The notes: generated from the sequence alone by a model not told the origin. A DNA stretch of 64,000 bases from Flavobacterium sp. (GCA_016721735.1 JADKHM010000019.1:682001-746000), one strand, 5' to 3'; counted from the stretch's first letter, positions 14,703-23,588 are shown. A program made the numbers and translations.

Positions 14703-16574
14703 ATGAGCAAGTCCTTAGAAGAAGTAAATCAATCGGTTCCAACCCAAAACAAAACAACGGTTTTCAGAAAAATTCTAGCCTTCTTTGGGCCAGCGTATCT
14801 GATCAGCGTCGGCTATATGGATCCAGGAAACTGGGCGACCGATATCGCTGGAGGAAGTCAATTTGGTTATGCATTACTGTGGGTGTTGCTCATGAGTAAC
14901 ATCATGGCGTTGCTTTTACAAAGTTTGAGTGCCCGATTGGGAATTGTTACCCAACGAGATTTGGCGCAAGCTTCACGCGAAACGTACTCGAAGTTTATTA
15001 ACTATATTCTCTACTTTCTTGCTGAAATTGCCATAGCTGCGTGCGACTTGGCGGAAGTACTAGGAATGGCAATCGGTTTGAATTTACTGTTCGATATTTC
15101 TTTAATCAACGGCGTTCTCATTACAGTTTTAGATACTTTTTTGTTGTTGTTTCTCATCAACAAAGGCATGCGAAAAATGGAAGCATTTATTATTGTACTT
15201 GTTGCCATTATTGGTTTTTCCTTCATTTTTGAAATGATTTTTGCACAACCGGAATTGCCGAAGATTATCTACGGATTGATTCCGTCGCTGCCCAATGAAA
15301 CCGCTTTATACATAGCCATCGGAATTATTGGCGCGACAGTGATGCCGCATAATTTATACCTGCACTCTTCTTTGGTACAGACTCGAAAATTTGATCGCAC
15401 CGACATCGGCATCAAACAAGCACTCAAATACAACTTTATTGACAGCACCATTGCCTTAAACTTAGCCTTTTTCGTCAACGCCGCTATTTTGATTTTAGCC
15501 GCCGCCACCTTCTATAAAAACGGCATGTATGAAGTGGCGGAAATTCAAGATGCGCATCGCTTTTTAGAGCCAATTTTGGGAACTAAATGGGCGCCAGTCT
15601 TGTTTGCGGTAGCGCTTATTGCTGCGGGACAAAGCTCTACAGTAACTGGAACTTTGGCGGGACAAATCGTTATGGAAGGTTATTTGAATTTGAGAATTCA
15701 ACCGTGGGTTCGCCGAATTATCACGCGACTCATCGCTATCGTTCCAGCCGTAATCATTATCTTGGTTTATGGCGAAAGTGTGACCGGAAAAATGCTGATT
15801 TTAAGTCAAGTAATCTTGAGTTTGCAACTTGGATTTGCGATTATTCCGTTGATTCATTTCGTCAGCGACAAATCTAAAATGAAAGGTTTTCACATCAGCA
15901 GAGCCACTCAAATCGCGGCGTGGATTATAGCGAGTATCATCGTTTCTTTAAACGCCAAATTGGTCTTCGACGAAATCACCGGCTGGTTAGAAACCGCCGA
16001 AAACCCAATTATTTTATGGTTAACCGTCGTGCCACTGGCGGTGGGATTCCTAGTTTTGTTGTTGTACATCGTATTCAAACCGTTCTTTGTTCAAAACAAA
16101 TTGGTCATCAAAAACCATTCGCCGCATCATCTTGACTTAAAGTTCTCTAGTTTTAAAAGCAACGAAAAGAAAAATATTGCAGTGACCGTCGATTTCTCCA
16201 ACGCCGATGAAAAAGCGCTGCAACATGCGATAGATTTAGGCGGAAAAGAGGCCAATTACACCTTGATTCATGTAGTCGAAACTGTCGGCGCCATGATGTA
16301 CGGGAAGGATGTCAGCGATCACGAAACAACGATTGATGAGGAATTATTGCTAGAATATGTTCGAATGTTGAACGACAAAGGCTACCAAGTCGTGTCAAAA
16401 TTGGGCTTTGGCAAACCGGGCAAAAGCATCGCAAAAACGGTAAATGATGGCCATTTTGATATTCTGATTATGGGTACGCACGGTCATCATACATTCAAGG
16501 ATTTGCTGTTCGGGACTACCGTCGATCAGGTTCGTCACGAAATCAAAATTCCGTTGTTTATTATTAAAAATTAG
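14703..16574 (+). CDS. mntH: Nramp-family Mn/Fe transporter fused to a UspA domain
   Basis: The 623-residue protein has two parts. Residues 1 to about 465 are an Nramp divalent-metal transporter of the inner membrane, with the metal-binding DPGNW motif at residues 40-44 and GATVMPHNLYLHS in the sixth helix. Residues about 488-623 are a universal stress protein domain (NIAVTVDFS at its start, GTHGHHTFKDLLFGTTVDQV as the nucleotide loop). The Usp domain probably senses ATP or regulates the transporter from the cytoplasm; that is inference. I choose the ATG at 14703 because an upstream TTG lies in the -7 box. A DtxR-family regulator gene follows 180 bases downstream. Confidence 0.92.
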   Translation: MSKSLEEVNQSVPTQNKTTVFRKILAFFGPAYLISVGYMDPGNWATDIAGGSQFGYALLWVLLMSNIMALLLQSLSARLGIVTQRDLAQASRETYSKFINYILYFLAEIAIAACDLAEVLGMAIGLNLLFDISLINGVLITVLDTFLLLFLINKGMRKMEAFIIVLVAIIGFSFIFEMIFAQPELPKIIYGLIPSLPNETALYIAIGIIGATVMPHNLYLHSSLVQTRKFDRTDIGIKQALKYNFIDSTIALNLAFFVNAAILILAAATFYKNGMYEVAEIQDAHRFLEPILGTKWAPVLFAVALIAAGQSSTVTGTLAGQIVMEGYLNLRIQPWVRRIITRLIAIVPAVIIILVYGESVTGKMLILSQVILSLQLGFAIIPLIHFVSDKSKMKGFHISRATQIAAWIIASIIVSLNAKLVFDEITGWLETAENPIILWLTVVPLAVGFLVLLLYIVFKPFFVQNKLVIKNHSPHHLDLKFSSFKSNEKKNIAVTVDFSNADEKALQHAIDLGGKEANYTLIHVVETVGAMMYGKDVSDHETTIDEELLLEYVRMLNDKGYQVVSKLGFGKPGKSIAKTVNDGHFDILIMGTHGHHTFKDLLFGTTVDQVRHEIKIPLFIIKN

Positions 16575-16703
16575 GAGCTGAAACCTGCTGTTCGTTATAT
16601 CTTTTTATGCTGAACTTGTTTCAGACTATCACGGGACTGTAATTATTTTAAAAAAAAAAAAAAAAGTCAGCAAAAAAGGATACCACTGCCATCAGGGCTA
16701 GGG
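16573..16703 (+). repeat. Dispersed structured repeat, copy 2, with enlarged loop and poly-A
   Basis: The element starts AGGAGCTG at the mntH stop codon and ends CATCAGGGCTAGGG, with ends like the copy at 4862-4940. Its inner stem (ATCTTTTTATGCTGA with GTCAGCAAAAAAGGAT) is opened by about 45 extra bases. These hold CTTGTTTCAG, an ACGGGACTG segment and 16 A bases (16650-16665). The copy therefore looks interrupted by an insertion in its loop. It fills most of the gap to the regulator gene. Confidence 0.65.
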
Positions 16704-16754
16704 TTCCGTCAAATCAAGAATCGCAAATCGTAAATTGTAAAATCCCAAATCAAA

Positions 16755-17408
16755 ATGACCTTATCCGAAGAAAATTACCTCAAAACCATCTACCATCTCA
16801 CAACCATTTCAGAAGCCGAAGTGAGCACCAATGCCATCGCCGAAAAGATGGAAACCAAGGCGTCGTCTGTGACAGATATGCTGAAAAAGTTAGCCGAAAA
16901 AGATTGGATTCATTATAAGAAATACCAAGGTGTTTCACTCACCGAAAAAGGACAATTGGCATCCAAGATGATTGTGCGTAAACATCGTTTGTGGGAAGTT
17001 TTTCTTGTCGAGAAATTGGATTTTCCGTGGGATGAAGTGCATGATATTGCGGAACAATTAGAACATATCAAGTCAGAGCAACTCATCAACAAACTGGCGA
17101 ATTTCTTAGGTAATCCAACTAAAGATCCACATGGCGACCCTATTCCTGACGCTGACGGAAATATCGTCACCATCGAAAAAGTATTGCTTTCTGAACTTTT
17201 GCAAAGTCAAACCGGAATTTGTGTTGGTGTGAAAGATTCTTCCGCGGCCTTTCTAAAATATCTCGACACGAACAAGATTGCCTTAGGTTCTGAAATTACA
17301 CTACTTGCGAAAGAAGATTTTGATTTGTCTTTAAAAATTAGTGCCGATAAAAAAGAAATGGTAATTTCGAATAAAATTGCAAGCAATCTTTTTGTCAAGT
17401 TGATTTAA
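16755..17408 (+). CDS. DtxR/MntR-family metal-dependent transcriptional regulator
   Basis: The 217-residue protein has the DtxR order. An N-terminal winged helix (MTLSEENYLKTIYHL, then STNAIAEKMETKASSVTDMLKKL) is followed by the metal-binding and dimer domain (IVRKHRLWEVFLVEKLDFPWDEVHDIAEQLEH, then GNPTKDPHGDPIP). The C terminus is an SH3-like FeoA-type domain. With Mn or Fe bound it should repress metal uptake genes. It follows mntH on the same strand and is the likely partner of the palindrome at 14633-14652. Related sites at the iron genes suggest it may control those too. Whether it prefers manganese or iron cannot be read from the sequence. Confidence 0.92.
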   Translation: MTLSEENYLKTIYHLTTISEAEVSTNAIAEKMETKASSVTDMLKKLAEKDWIHYKKYQGVSLTEKGQLASKMIVRKHRLWEVFLVEKLDFPWDEVHDIAEQLEHIKSEQLINKLANFLGNPTKDPHGDPIPDADGNIVTIEKVLLSELLQSQTGICVGVKDSSAAFLKYLDTNKIALGSEITLLAKEDFDLSLKISADKKEMVISNKIASNLFVKLI

Positions 17409-17427
17409 TATTCTTCAAACCAGTACA

Positions 17428-17850
17428 ATGAAAAACGTATTCTTTCTTTTTTTCTTAACGGTGTTGACTTTTTCGGTTCAGGCACAAAAAAACAAAAAAG
17501 CGAAAAAATTAGCCAATTTTACGATTACACAAAGCAAGATTTTGAAAGCCAAAGGAACGCAACTCGTTTTAAAACAAGTAATTTCGGATGCGCGTTGCCC
17601 AGAAGGCGTCAATTGCGTTTGGGGAGGTGAGGCACAAGTTCTGGTGTCCGTGTATCAAAACAAGAAATGGATGGATGAAGAAATATTGACTTTCTCCTCA
17701 AAAAAAGTCGAGGAAAACAAGTCATGGTTATCAAAAACATTAGCCATTCCAATAGCTAAAATCAAGTCGATTCGGCTGGTTCCTTATCCAAAAGACAGCA
17801 TCAAAATTAATCCCAAAGACTATTGTATTAGAGTAGAAATCGCCAAATAA
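17428..17850 (+). CDS. Secreted hypothetical protein with a DARCPEGVNCVWGGEA motif
   Basis: The 140-residue protein has a signal peptide (cleavage after VQAQ), then a lysine-rich stretch and one compact domain. The sequence SDARCPEGVNCVWGGEAQVLV is a recognisable signature of small periplasmic or secreted proteins with two cysteines seven positions apart, near a tryptophan. I know of no firm function. It starts 20 bases after the regulator gene and probably shares its transcript, which would place it in the metal-response group. The end converges on the tiny FeoB-associated gene. Confidence 0.65.
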   Translation: MKNVFFLFFLTVLTFSVQAQKNKKAKKLANFTITQSKILKAKGTQLVLKQVISDARCPEGVNCVWGGEAQVLVSVYQNKKWMDEEILTFSSKKVEENKSWLSKTLAIPIAKIKSIRLVPYPKDSIKINPKDYCIRVEIAK

Positions 17851-17851
17851 G

Positions 17852-17977
17852 CTACTGACATCCGCAATCGTCCGTGCCACAGTTTTTCTTTGATTTTTTC
17901 TTCCAAAAAAACTTCCGTGCCAGAAAACCGATGGCAAAACCCAAGATGACATAAACAGCAATTTCTTGAAAATTCAT
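17852..17977 (-). CDS. FeoB-associated Cys-rich membrane protein, 41 residues
   Basis: A small frame on the minus strand encodes MNFQEIAVYVILGFAIGFL, then a basic ARKFFWKKKSKK turn and the tail NCGTDDCGCQ. One membrane helix (about residues 7-24), a basic flank and a C-x4-C-x-C cluster match the FeoB-associated Cys-rich family (PF12669 type). It lies 33 bases after the TonB receptor stop on the same strand and so ends the feoA-feoB-receptor group. Its role is probably to help or gate iron passage through FeoB at the inner membrane; that is inference. Confidence 0.85.
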   Translation of the reverse strand: MNFQEIAVYVILGFAIGFLARKFFWKKKSKKNCGTDDCGCQ

Positions 17978-18010
17978 AGTTTAAAGATAAACTTTTATTT
18001 TGCTCGTTAC

Positions 18011-20245
18011 TTACAATTTAACACCCACGCTTACAAAGAAAGTCCTTGCGTCATTTGGTAAAATTCCGGGACCGGGATAACCACCTGCTCTTCTGGTTGC
18101 GTAAATAACATTCGATAAATTATTAATTCCGCCACGAACATTAAATTTCTGTAAGAAGCGATATTCCATAGAAAGATCATATACTGAATAACCGTCAAGT
18201 TTTCCTGTAACACCACTTGCATTTGGAGTTTCCGTATTGTCTGCGTCGGAATAAACCTTCCCAGTTCTTCTGTTTTGAAGGGTTGAAGAAAAGCTCTTGT
18301 AACTCCATGTGAGCCCAAAATTGTGAATATAACGAGGCGCATTTTCAACACGATTCCCTTTTAAATTACTTTCAGTAAGTACAGTTTCTCCCTCTACAAC
18401 TTCTTGAGTAACTTTTTTGAAATCCTCATAACGTGCGTCAATAAAACTCAAGGTCGTAAACAATTGGATGTCTCCAATTTGTTGGTTTACCTTCATTGCT
18501 TTTGAAATATTCAAATCCACAAAACTTTCAATTCCTTTATGTATTGCTGTTCCGAGATTGGTTCTAAACTGGTAAGTTCTTGGCGTTGGATCATTGACAA
18601 ATTTTCGAATCAATCCAATTTTATTGTCGTAATTCAGATAGAAACAGCCAACGTCGAAGTTAATCCAGCCCAACAAATTTCCACGGTATCCAAAATCCAG
18701 ATTGAAACCATCTGCGTCTTTTAAATTTTTATCGATGACATCATTGGTTGTGGGTGGTGTGATATCAGAAAATAGAACTGGTCGAAATGCTTGGGAGAAG
18801 TTGGCATAAAAATTAGTTTTGTGGAGTTTATATTCGACGCCAATTCCCATCAATATTTTATTTCTACTCAAACTTTCTGGTGTAACATTGTCATCGTTTC
18901 CATCAATGATACCCAGTCGTCCATCAATCGATGATTTGATGTTTTCATAACGAATACCAGGAGTTATACTCAAATGGTTATTGATTTTAAATTGATTTTC
19001 AGCAAACAATGCAATGTTGTCTGTTTGAAAGTCTAAGTCTCGGGAGTACCGACCATCTATCTCTATATCAAAATCAGAAGCAGTTGTGCCTTTATCATGT
19101 CTTTTTCTGGTGGTGTTGGCTTGATATAGTCTCAGTCCAAAAGCTAAGTTCTGATTCTGTTTTCCGAGTTTGTAAGTATAAATGCTACGAGTTTCAAGCC
19201 CCAAATTTTTATAAAAATCGCGATCCACTTGACGATTGGCGTATTCTTTTGTGGCTCCATCAATTGCATCAACTTTGTCTGGTGTTTGGGTAAATCCAAC
19301 GCTGTTTCGTTCACCCATAAGGCCAAATAGCTTGGTGTTGAGTGATAAATGAGCTGTTAGTTTTGTGTCAAGAATTAAGGTCGCGATGTTCCATGGCGTT
19401 CCCATCCAATTTCGTTCTCGCAATGATTGTCTCGGATTGTCTTTAAATTGAGCATCGGTTAAGCCACCCGCTTGCTGCATTTCATAATCCATGTTGGTGT
19501 ATTCGAGCGACAATTTGGTTTTGGGCGTAAATTGATAAGCAATATATGCATGGGAGTTTCTCACTTCATAGTCGCTGTTTTCTCTCCAGCCTTTCCCGAT
19601 GCGATAGTGATTGTAGACGTAGTACGAAAATTTGTTCTTTGTTCCGCCAATCGCATTATAGGAACTTATCAAGCCGTAACTGCCTATGGTATTTTGAGTT
19701 TCAAACGAGAAAGGTTTTTGTGATTCTCTTTTTAATACGTAGTTGAGCATGCCTCCAAACTGCGAGCCGAATTGTAAAGATGCGCCGCCACGAACTAGTT
19801 GAATGGCGTCTACCGCTTCTAAAGGCGGATTATAGTACGCTTCTGGATAGCCAAAAATATCGGAAGAAATATCGTAGCCGTTTTGACGTGTATTGAGTTC
19901 CCAACTTCTATTTGGACTCAATCCTCTTACGCCAACATTAATTTGAATTCCCGACCCTTCATTTTCCCAAACTGAAACTCCCGGTACTTTGCTGAAAACT
20001 TCTCGTGCATTATTGGTCGTCACATTGGCATTGAGATTAGCCAATCGAATGACTTCGTTTTTCTTTCCGGAGAAAAGGGCATTATTGTCGACTTCGTGCA
20101 ATCTTTCCGGTGACTGCTGTTTAACGATAATGGTCACTGTTGACAGTTTTTTGACGGTGTCGTTTGAGACAAGATTAGGAAGGTTCTTTTGCGCAAGTAC
20201 AAAGGAGGAAATAACGAGAAAGGAGAAAGTAAATAAGATTTTCAT
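18011..20245 (-). CDS. TonB-dependent outer-membrane receptor, FecA-like
   Basis: The 744-residue protein has a signal peptide (cleavage near VLAQ). A plug domain spans about residues 40-180 (VTTNNAREVFSKVPGVSVWE, VGVRGLSPNR, AIQLVRGGASLQFGSQFGGMLNY). A 22-strand barrel follows, ending in the aromatic-type FFVSVGVKL. The plug sequence is close to ferric-siderophore or ferric-citrate receptors. There is no N-terminal carboxypeptidase-like domain, so it is not a SusC-type receptor. It lies between feoB and the FeoB-associated gene on one strand, which supports iron. Its promoter (20269-20300) overlaps a candidate metal operator. The exact ligand is unknown. Confidence 0.85.
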   Translation of the reverse strand: MKILFTFSFLVISSFVLAQKNLPNLVSNDTVKKLSTVTIIVKQQSPERLHEVDNNALFSGKKNEVIRLANLNANVTTNNAREVFSKVPGVSVWENEGSGIQINVGVRGLSPNRSWELNTRQNGYDISSDIFGYPEAYYNPPLEAVDAIQLVRGGASLQFGSQFGGMLNYVLKRESQKPFSFETQNTIGSYGLISSYNAIGGTKNKFSYYVYNHYRIGKGWRENSDYEVRNSHAYIAYQFTPKTKLSLEYTNMDYEMQQAGGLTDAQFKDNPRQSLRERNWMGTPWNIATLILDTKLTAHLSLNTKLFGLMGERNSVGFTQTPDKVDAIDGATKEYANRQVDRDFYKNLGLETRSIYTYKLGKQNQNLAFGLRLYQANTTRKRHDKGTTASDFDIEIDGRYSRDLDFQTDNIALFAENQFKINNHLSITPGIRYENIKSSIDGRLGIIDGNDDNVTPESLSRNKILMGIGVEYKLHKTNFYANFSQAFRPVLFSDITPPTTNDVIDKNLKDADGFNLDFGYRGNLLGWINFDVGCFYLNYDNKIGLIRKFVNDPTPRTYQFRTNLGTAIHKGIESFVDLNISKAMKVNQQIGDIQLFTTLSFIDARYEDFKKVTQEVVEGETVLTESNLKGNRVENAPRYIHNFGLTWSYKSFSSTLQNRRTGKVYSDADNTETPNASGVTGKLDGYSVYDLSMEYRFLQKFNVRGGINNLSNVIYATRRAGGYPGPGILPNDARTFFVSVGVKL

Positions 20246-20268
20246 TTGTCTAGTAGAATAATTTTCGG

Positions 20269-20300
20269 CAAATGTAAACCCTTAATCTTATTTAGACAAA
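20269..20300 (-). promoter_or_regulatory. Promoter of the TonB receptor gene
   Basis: On the minus strand TTTG (20297-20300), a 20-base spacer and TACATTTG (20269-20276) match the Bacteroidota consensus, 24 bases before the ATG. The -33 box lies inside the candidate operator at 20291-20306, so a bound repressor would cover it. The receptor can therefore be transcribed separately from feoB. Confidence 0.7.
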
Positions 20301-20306
20301 TTAAAA
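20291..20306. promoter_or_regulatory. Candidate metal-regulator site at the TonB receptor promoter
   Basis: TTTAGACAAATTAAAA shares its first ten bases with the core of the mntH-side palindrome (TTTAGACAAACCTAAA). It is less symmetric than that site. It covers the -33 box of the receptor promoter. Confidence 0.45.
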
Positions 20307-20359
20307 ATAAGAAAAATTTTAAAATATTTGTTGTTGTATAAATTTCATAAAAAGCAGGT

Positions 20360-22462
20360 TTATTTCAAAACTTGATAAGTTACCAGCGCAACAACATAGG
20401 CGAGGCTACTCATAAAAATAAGTTGCGCTAAAGGCCATTTCCAGGAATTGGTTTCTTTTTTAGTAATGGCAAGTGTACTAGCACATTGCATGGCAAACGC
20501 GTAAAAAAGTAGTAATGAAACTCCAGAAGCGAAATTAAACACCTTGTCACCAGTTATCGGATTTATTTCAGCTTGCATTTTGTTCTTGATGGTATTCTCA
20601 TTGTCGCTATCTCCCACGCTGTATATGGTGGCGAGTGTCCCTACGAATACTTCACGGGCTGCAAATGAACTTATCACAGCAATTCCAATTTTCCAATCGT
20701 AACCTAGAGGCGAGATCACGGGTTCGATTGATTTGCCCATCAAACCAATATAAGAGTTCTCGAGTTTTTGTGACGCTACTGCGGTTTCTAGTGCCACAGA
20801 AGATAAAGGCTTCAATTGATTTCTAGCGATGATTTGACTTTCTGCATTATTGAAATTAGTACCCGGCCCGTTGGAAGCCAAGAACCATAATATAATAGAG
20901 ATGGCCAAAATGATTTTTCCCGCGCCAAAAACAAAGGATTTGGTTTTCTCAATGACGTTGATGAATACGTTTTTAAAGAGCGGTAATTTATAGTTCGGCA
21001 TTTCAATTACGAAATATGTTTTGCCTTTTATCTTCAGAACTTTGTTTAATAGATAGGCTGAAAAAATGGCTGATCCAAATCCAATCAAATAGAGCAGCAT
21101 GAGTGTCAATCCTTGCAAGTTGATAATTCCCAATACATATTCGTCTGGAATTACCAGCGCGATGATAATAGCATAAACCGGCAATCGTGCGGAACAAGTT
21201 GTGAAAGGTGTCACCAAAATAGTAATCAATCGCTCTTTCCAATTCTCGATATTTCGAGTAGCCATAATCGCCGGAATAGCGCAGGCAGTTCCTGAAATTA
21301 AAGGGACAACACTTTTTCCGGAGAGTCCAAATCGACGCATGATTTTGTCCATTAAAAAAACAACGCGACTCATATAACCGCTTTCTTCGAGTATTGAAAT
21401 AAACATAAAAAGAAAGGCAATTTGTGGAATGAAAATTAAGATGCCGCCTATACCTGGGATGATTCCCTGCGCAATCAAGTTGGTCAATACGCCTGGTGGA
21501 AGTTTTTCGTTGGCAAGTGCACTAAAATTAGCAAACCCCTGATCGATAGCATCCATCGGAATTTTAGACCAATCAAAAATAGATTGAAAAATTACCGATA
21601 AAATCAAAAAGAAAATCACATAACCCCAAAATTTATGGGTTAATACACGGTCGAGTTTACTTCGAAAATCTTTGGCATTGGCAGTGTCGATTTGCTGTCC
21701 TTCTTTCAAAACATCATTAATAAATTGATAGCGTTTGATCGTTTCTTTCTGCTGCAATCGTTTTAGATCGGAATGAGATTTTGTGAAAGAACCATGAATT
21801 TCTTTTCGATCCAAATTCAAAAAATTGACGTCTTGTGTAATCACCAACCATAATTTATAGAGCAGCTGATTGGGAAACGTTTTTCGAAGATTATCAAAGT
21901 AAACAGGATCAATCGAAGAAGAATTGAGGCAAGGTTCGGTTGAAACCGTTTTGTAGTTGACGATTAGGTCTTTCAAGGCTTCAATTCCAAGTCCTTTGCG
22001 TGAACTAATCAATGCAATTTTGGTCTTCAGCTTGTCTTCTAAGAGTGGAATATTTAAGGTAATTCCCTTATATTTCATTCGGTCTGCCATGTTGATGACC
22101 AAAATGGTTGGAATTTCTAAATCCTTAATTTGTGTAAAAAGCAGTAAGTTTCTTTTAAGATTTTCGACATCAGTGATGACCAAAGCTACGTCGGGAAACA
22201 ACTTATCGTTTTTATTGAGCAATAATTCGATAACCACATTTTCATCAATGGAACTTGCATTCAAGCTATAAGTTCCAGGCAAATCAAGAATATTTGCTTT
22301 GATGTTGTTGGGAAGTTTACAAAAGCCAATCTTTTTTTCTACCGTAATCCCGGGATAATTTCCCACTTGTTGATTGAGTCCAGTAAGCTGATTAAAGACC
22401 GAGGTTTTCCCAGTATTTGGATTTCCAATTAACGCAACGTTGATGTTTTTTTTGCTCTTCAT
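20360..22462 (-). CDS. feoB: Ferrous iron transport protein B
   Basis: The 700-residue protein has an N-terminal GTPase domain with G1 GNPNTGKTS (13-21), G3 DLPGTYSL and G4 NMAD. A helical GDI-like segment leads into the membrane part with two gate repeats (IPGIGGILIFIPQIAFLF and the conserved SGTACAIPAIMATR). It moves Fe2+ across the inner membrane. It overlaps feoA by one base (TAATG), so the two are co-translated. The TonB receptor lies 114 bases downstream on the same strand. Length and motifs are normal for the Bacteroidota type. Confidence 0.96.
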   Translation of the reverse strand: MKSKKNINVALIGNPNTGKTSVFNQLTGLNQQVGNYPGITVEKKIGFCKLPNNIKANILDLPGTYSLNASSIDENVVIELLLNKNDKLFPDVALVITDVENLKRNLLLFTQIKDLEIPTILVINMADRMKYKGITLNIPLLEDKLKTKIALISSRKGLGIEALKDLIVNYKTVSTEPCLNSSSIDPVYFDNLRKTFPNQLLYKLWLVITQDVNFLNLDRKEIHGSFTKSHSDLKRLQQKETIKRYQFINDVLKEGQQIDTANAKDFRSKLDRVLTHKFWGYVIFFLILSVIFQSIFDWSKIPMDAIDQGFANFSALANEKLPPGVLTNLIAQGIIPGIGGILIFIPQIAFLFMFISILEESGYMSRVVFLMDKIMRRFGLSGKSVVPLISGTACAIPAIMATRNIENWKERLITILVTPFTTCSARLPVYAIIIALVIPDEYVLGIINLQGLTLMLLYLIGFGSAIFSAYLLNKVLKIKGKTYFVIEMPNYKLPLFKNVFINVIEKTKSFVFGAGKIILAISIILWFLASNGPGTNFNNAESQIIARNQLKPLSSVALETAVASQKLENSYIGLMGKSIEPVISPLGYDWKIGIAVISSFAAREVFVGTLATIYSVGDSDNENTIKNKMQAEINPITGDKVFNFASGVSLLLFYAFAMQCASTLAITKKETNSWKWPLAQLIFMSSLAYVVALVTYQVLK

Positions 22463-22701
22463 TACGCTTCGTTATTGATGAGCGTAACTTCAATTTCACG
22501 AGCAGTTTCCAGGCGAATTGCCAAATGACAACCGTTGATATTCAGGTATAATGGATCTCCAAAAGGAGCAATTTGAAGCAGTTCAACCACGTTTCCTGGC
22601 AAGCAACCCATTTCCAATAATTTCAACGGAATGGACTCGACATCAAATGCTTCAATGCGTGCTTTTTCGCCTTTTTTTAAACTGGAAATAGTTGTTTTCA
22701 A
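22462..22701 (-). CDS. feoA: Ferrous iron transport protein A, TTG start
   Basis: The 79-residue SH3-like protein shows LKKGEKARIEAF, LLEMGCLPGNVVELLQIAPFGDPLYLNI and a final REIEV strand, all typical of FeoA, the small cytoplasmic partner of FeoB. No ATG is available: the frame begins with TTG at 22701, and an in-frame TAA stop lies two codons upstream, so TTG is the start. The stop overlaps the feoB start. A -7 box (TACTTTTG, 22728-22735, minus strand) and a candidate metal site (22708-22723) lie directly upstream. Confidence 0.9.
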   Translation of the reverse strand: MKTTISSLKKGEKARIEAFDVESIPLKLLEMGCLPGNVVELLQIAPFGDPLYLNINGCHLAIRLETAREIEVTLINNEA

Positions 22702-22707
22702 ATCTTA

Positions 22708-22735
22708 TTTAGATTGAATTAAGATTGCAAAAGTA
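22708..22735 (-). promoter_or_regulatory. feoA promoter -7 element and candidate metal site
   Basis: TACTTTTG (22728-22735) on the minus strand is a good -7 element 27 bases before the feoA start. Between it and the gene, TTTAGATTGAATTAAG (22708-22723, plus strand) resembles the sites at 14635-14650 and 20291-20306 in its TTTAGA start and TAA end. It is only weakly palindromic. Confidence 0.45.
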
Positions 22736-22784
22736 AAGATAAAAATACAATCACGAGTTATAAATGCCGAATAAAAGTAGTCAT

Positions 22785-23453
22785 TTATTCTTGGCTAAGC
22801 AACCAATTGATATCTTCAATGAGCCGTTGAATTTCGTCTTTTTTGGTTCCATCATAAAAACCTCGAACACGCCGCTTTGTATCGACTAAAACAAAGTTTT
22901 CCGTGTGGACCATATCATACAATTCCGATGGTTTTCCCAGCTTTACCGCGAGATATGATTTGCGCGCCATGGTGTAAATGGCTTTCTTATCTCCGGTAAC
23001 GAGATTCCATTTTTGGTCATTCACCCCTTTTTTGTTTGCATAGGCCTTAAGCGCAGGTACGGAATCGGTTTCAGGAAAGACAGTGTGTGACAGCAACATA
23101 ACTTTTGGATTGTTGGCAAAGGCTTTTTGAACATCTACCATATTAGTAGTCATAATCGGACAGATGGAGCCACATGTGGTGAAGAAAAAATCGGCTACAT
23201 AAATTTTTCCTTCATAGTCTTTTTGCGTGACGGTTTTTCCATTTTGATTCGTAAACGAAAAATCTGCAATGGTATGGTATTTTTGAACGTATTGAACTGT
23301 ACTATCTACCAATTCGGGATTCACATCCGCGGGATTAAATATCGGTAGTGTTTTTTTTGGCTTCAAAGCTTGGTAAAACAAGAAAATTATAATGACTGAA
23401 AGCACTGACATTATTCCGAAATAAATTCGAAATTTTTTGAAGAAATCTAGCAT
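22785..23453 (-). CDS. SCO family protein (SCO1/SenC), copper-binding thioredoxin-like
   Basis: The 222-residue protein has one N-terminal membrane helix (about residues 11-31) and a thioredoxin-like domain facing the periplasm. The copper site CGSICP (C-x3-C) follows IYVADFFFTTC, and the later histidine lies in MVHTENFVLVD. SCO proteins insert copper into, or reduce thiols of, the CuA site of cytochrome oxidase. The ATG at 23453 (MLDFFKKF) is chosen; a TTG at 23471 lies in the -7 box TACTTTTG (23469-23476). It stands 84 bases upstream of feoA on the same strand, but feoA has its own promoter. No oxidase gene is nearby. Confidence 0.9.
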   Translation of the reverse strand: MLDFFKKFRIYFGIMSVLSVIIIFLFYQALKPKKTLPIFNPADVNPELVDSTVQYVQKYHTIADFSFTNQNGKTVTQKDYEGKIYVADFFFTTCGSICPIMTTNMVDVQKAFANNPKVMLLSHTVFPETDSVPALKAYANKKGVNDQKWNLVTGDKKAIYTMARKSYLAVKLGKPSELYDMVHTENFVLVDTKRRVRGFYDGTKKDEIQRLIEDINWLLSQE

Positions 23454-23468
23454 AAAAAAAATTTGTAA

Positions 23469-23476
23469 CAAAAGTA
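23469..23476 (-). promoter_or_regulatory. -7 element of the SCO gene
   Basis: TACTTTTG on the minus strand fits TAnnTTTG and ends 15 bases before the ATG at 23453. It overlaps the alternative TTG start, which argues against that start. Confidence 0.5.
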
Positions 23477-23588
23477 GTAAAACACGACTTACATGGACTT
23501 AAATTAACAGTATGTTAATGATGTGACCAGAAATATTTTCAGTTTAAGCGATCAATGTTAAATAGTTTTTTGAGGAATTTTATTTAAT

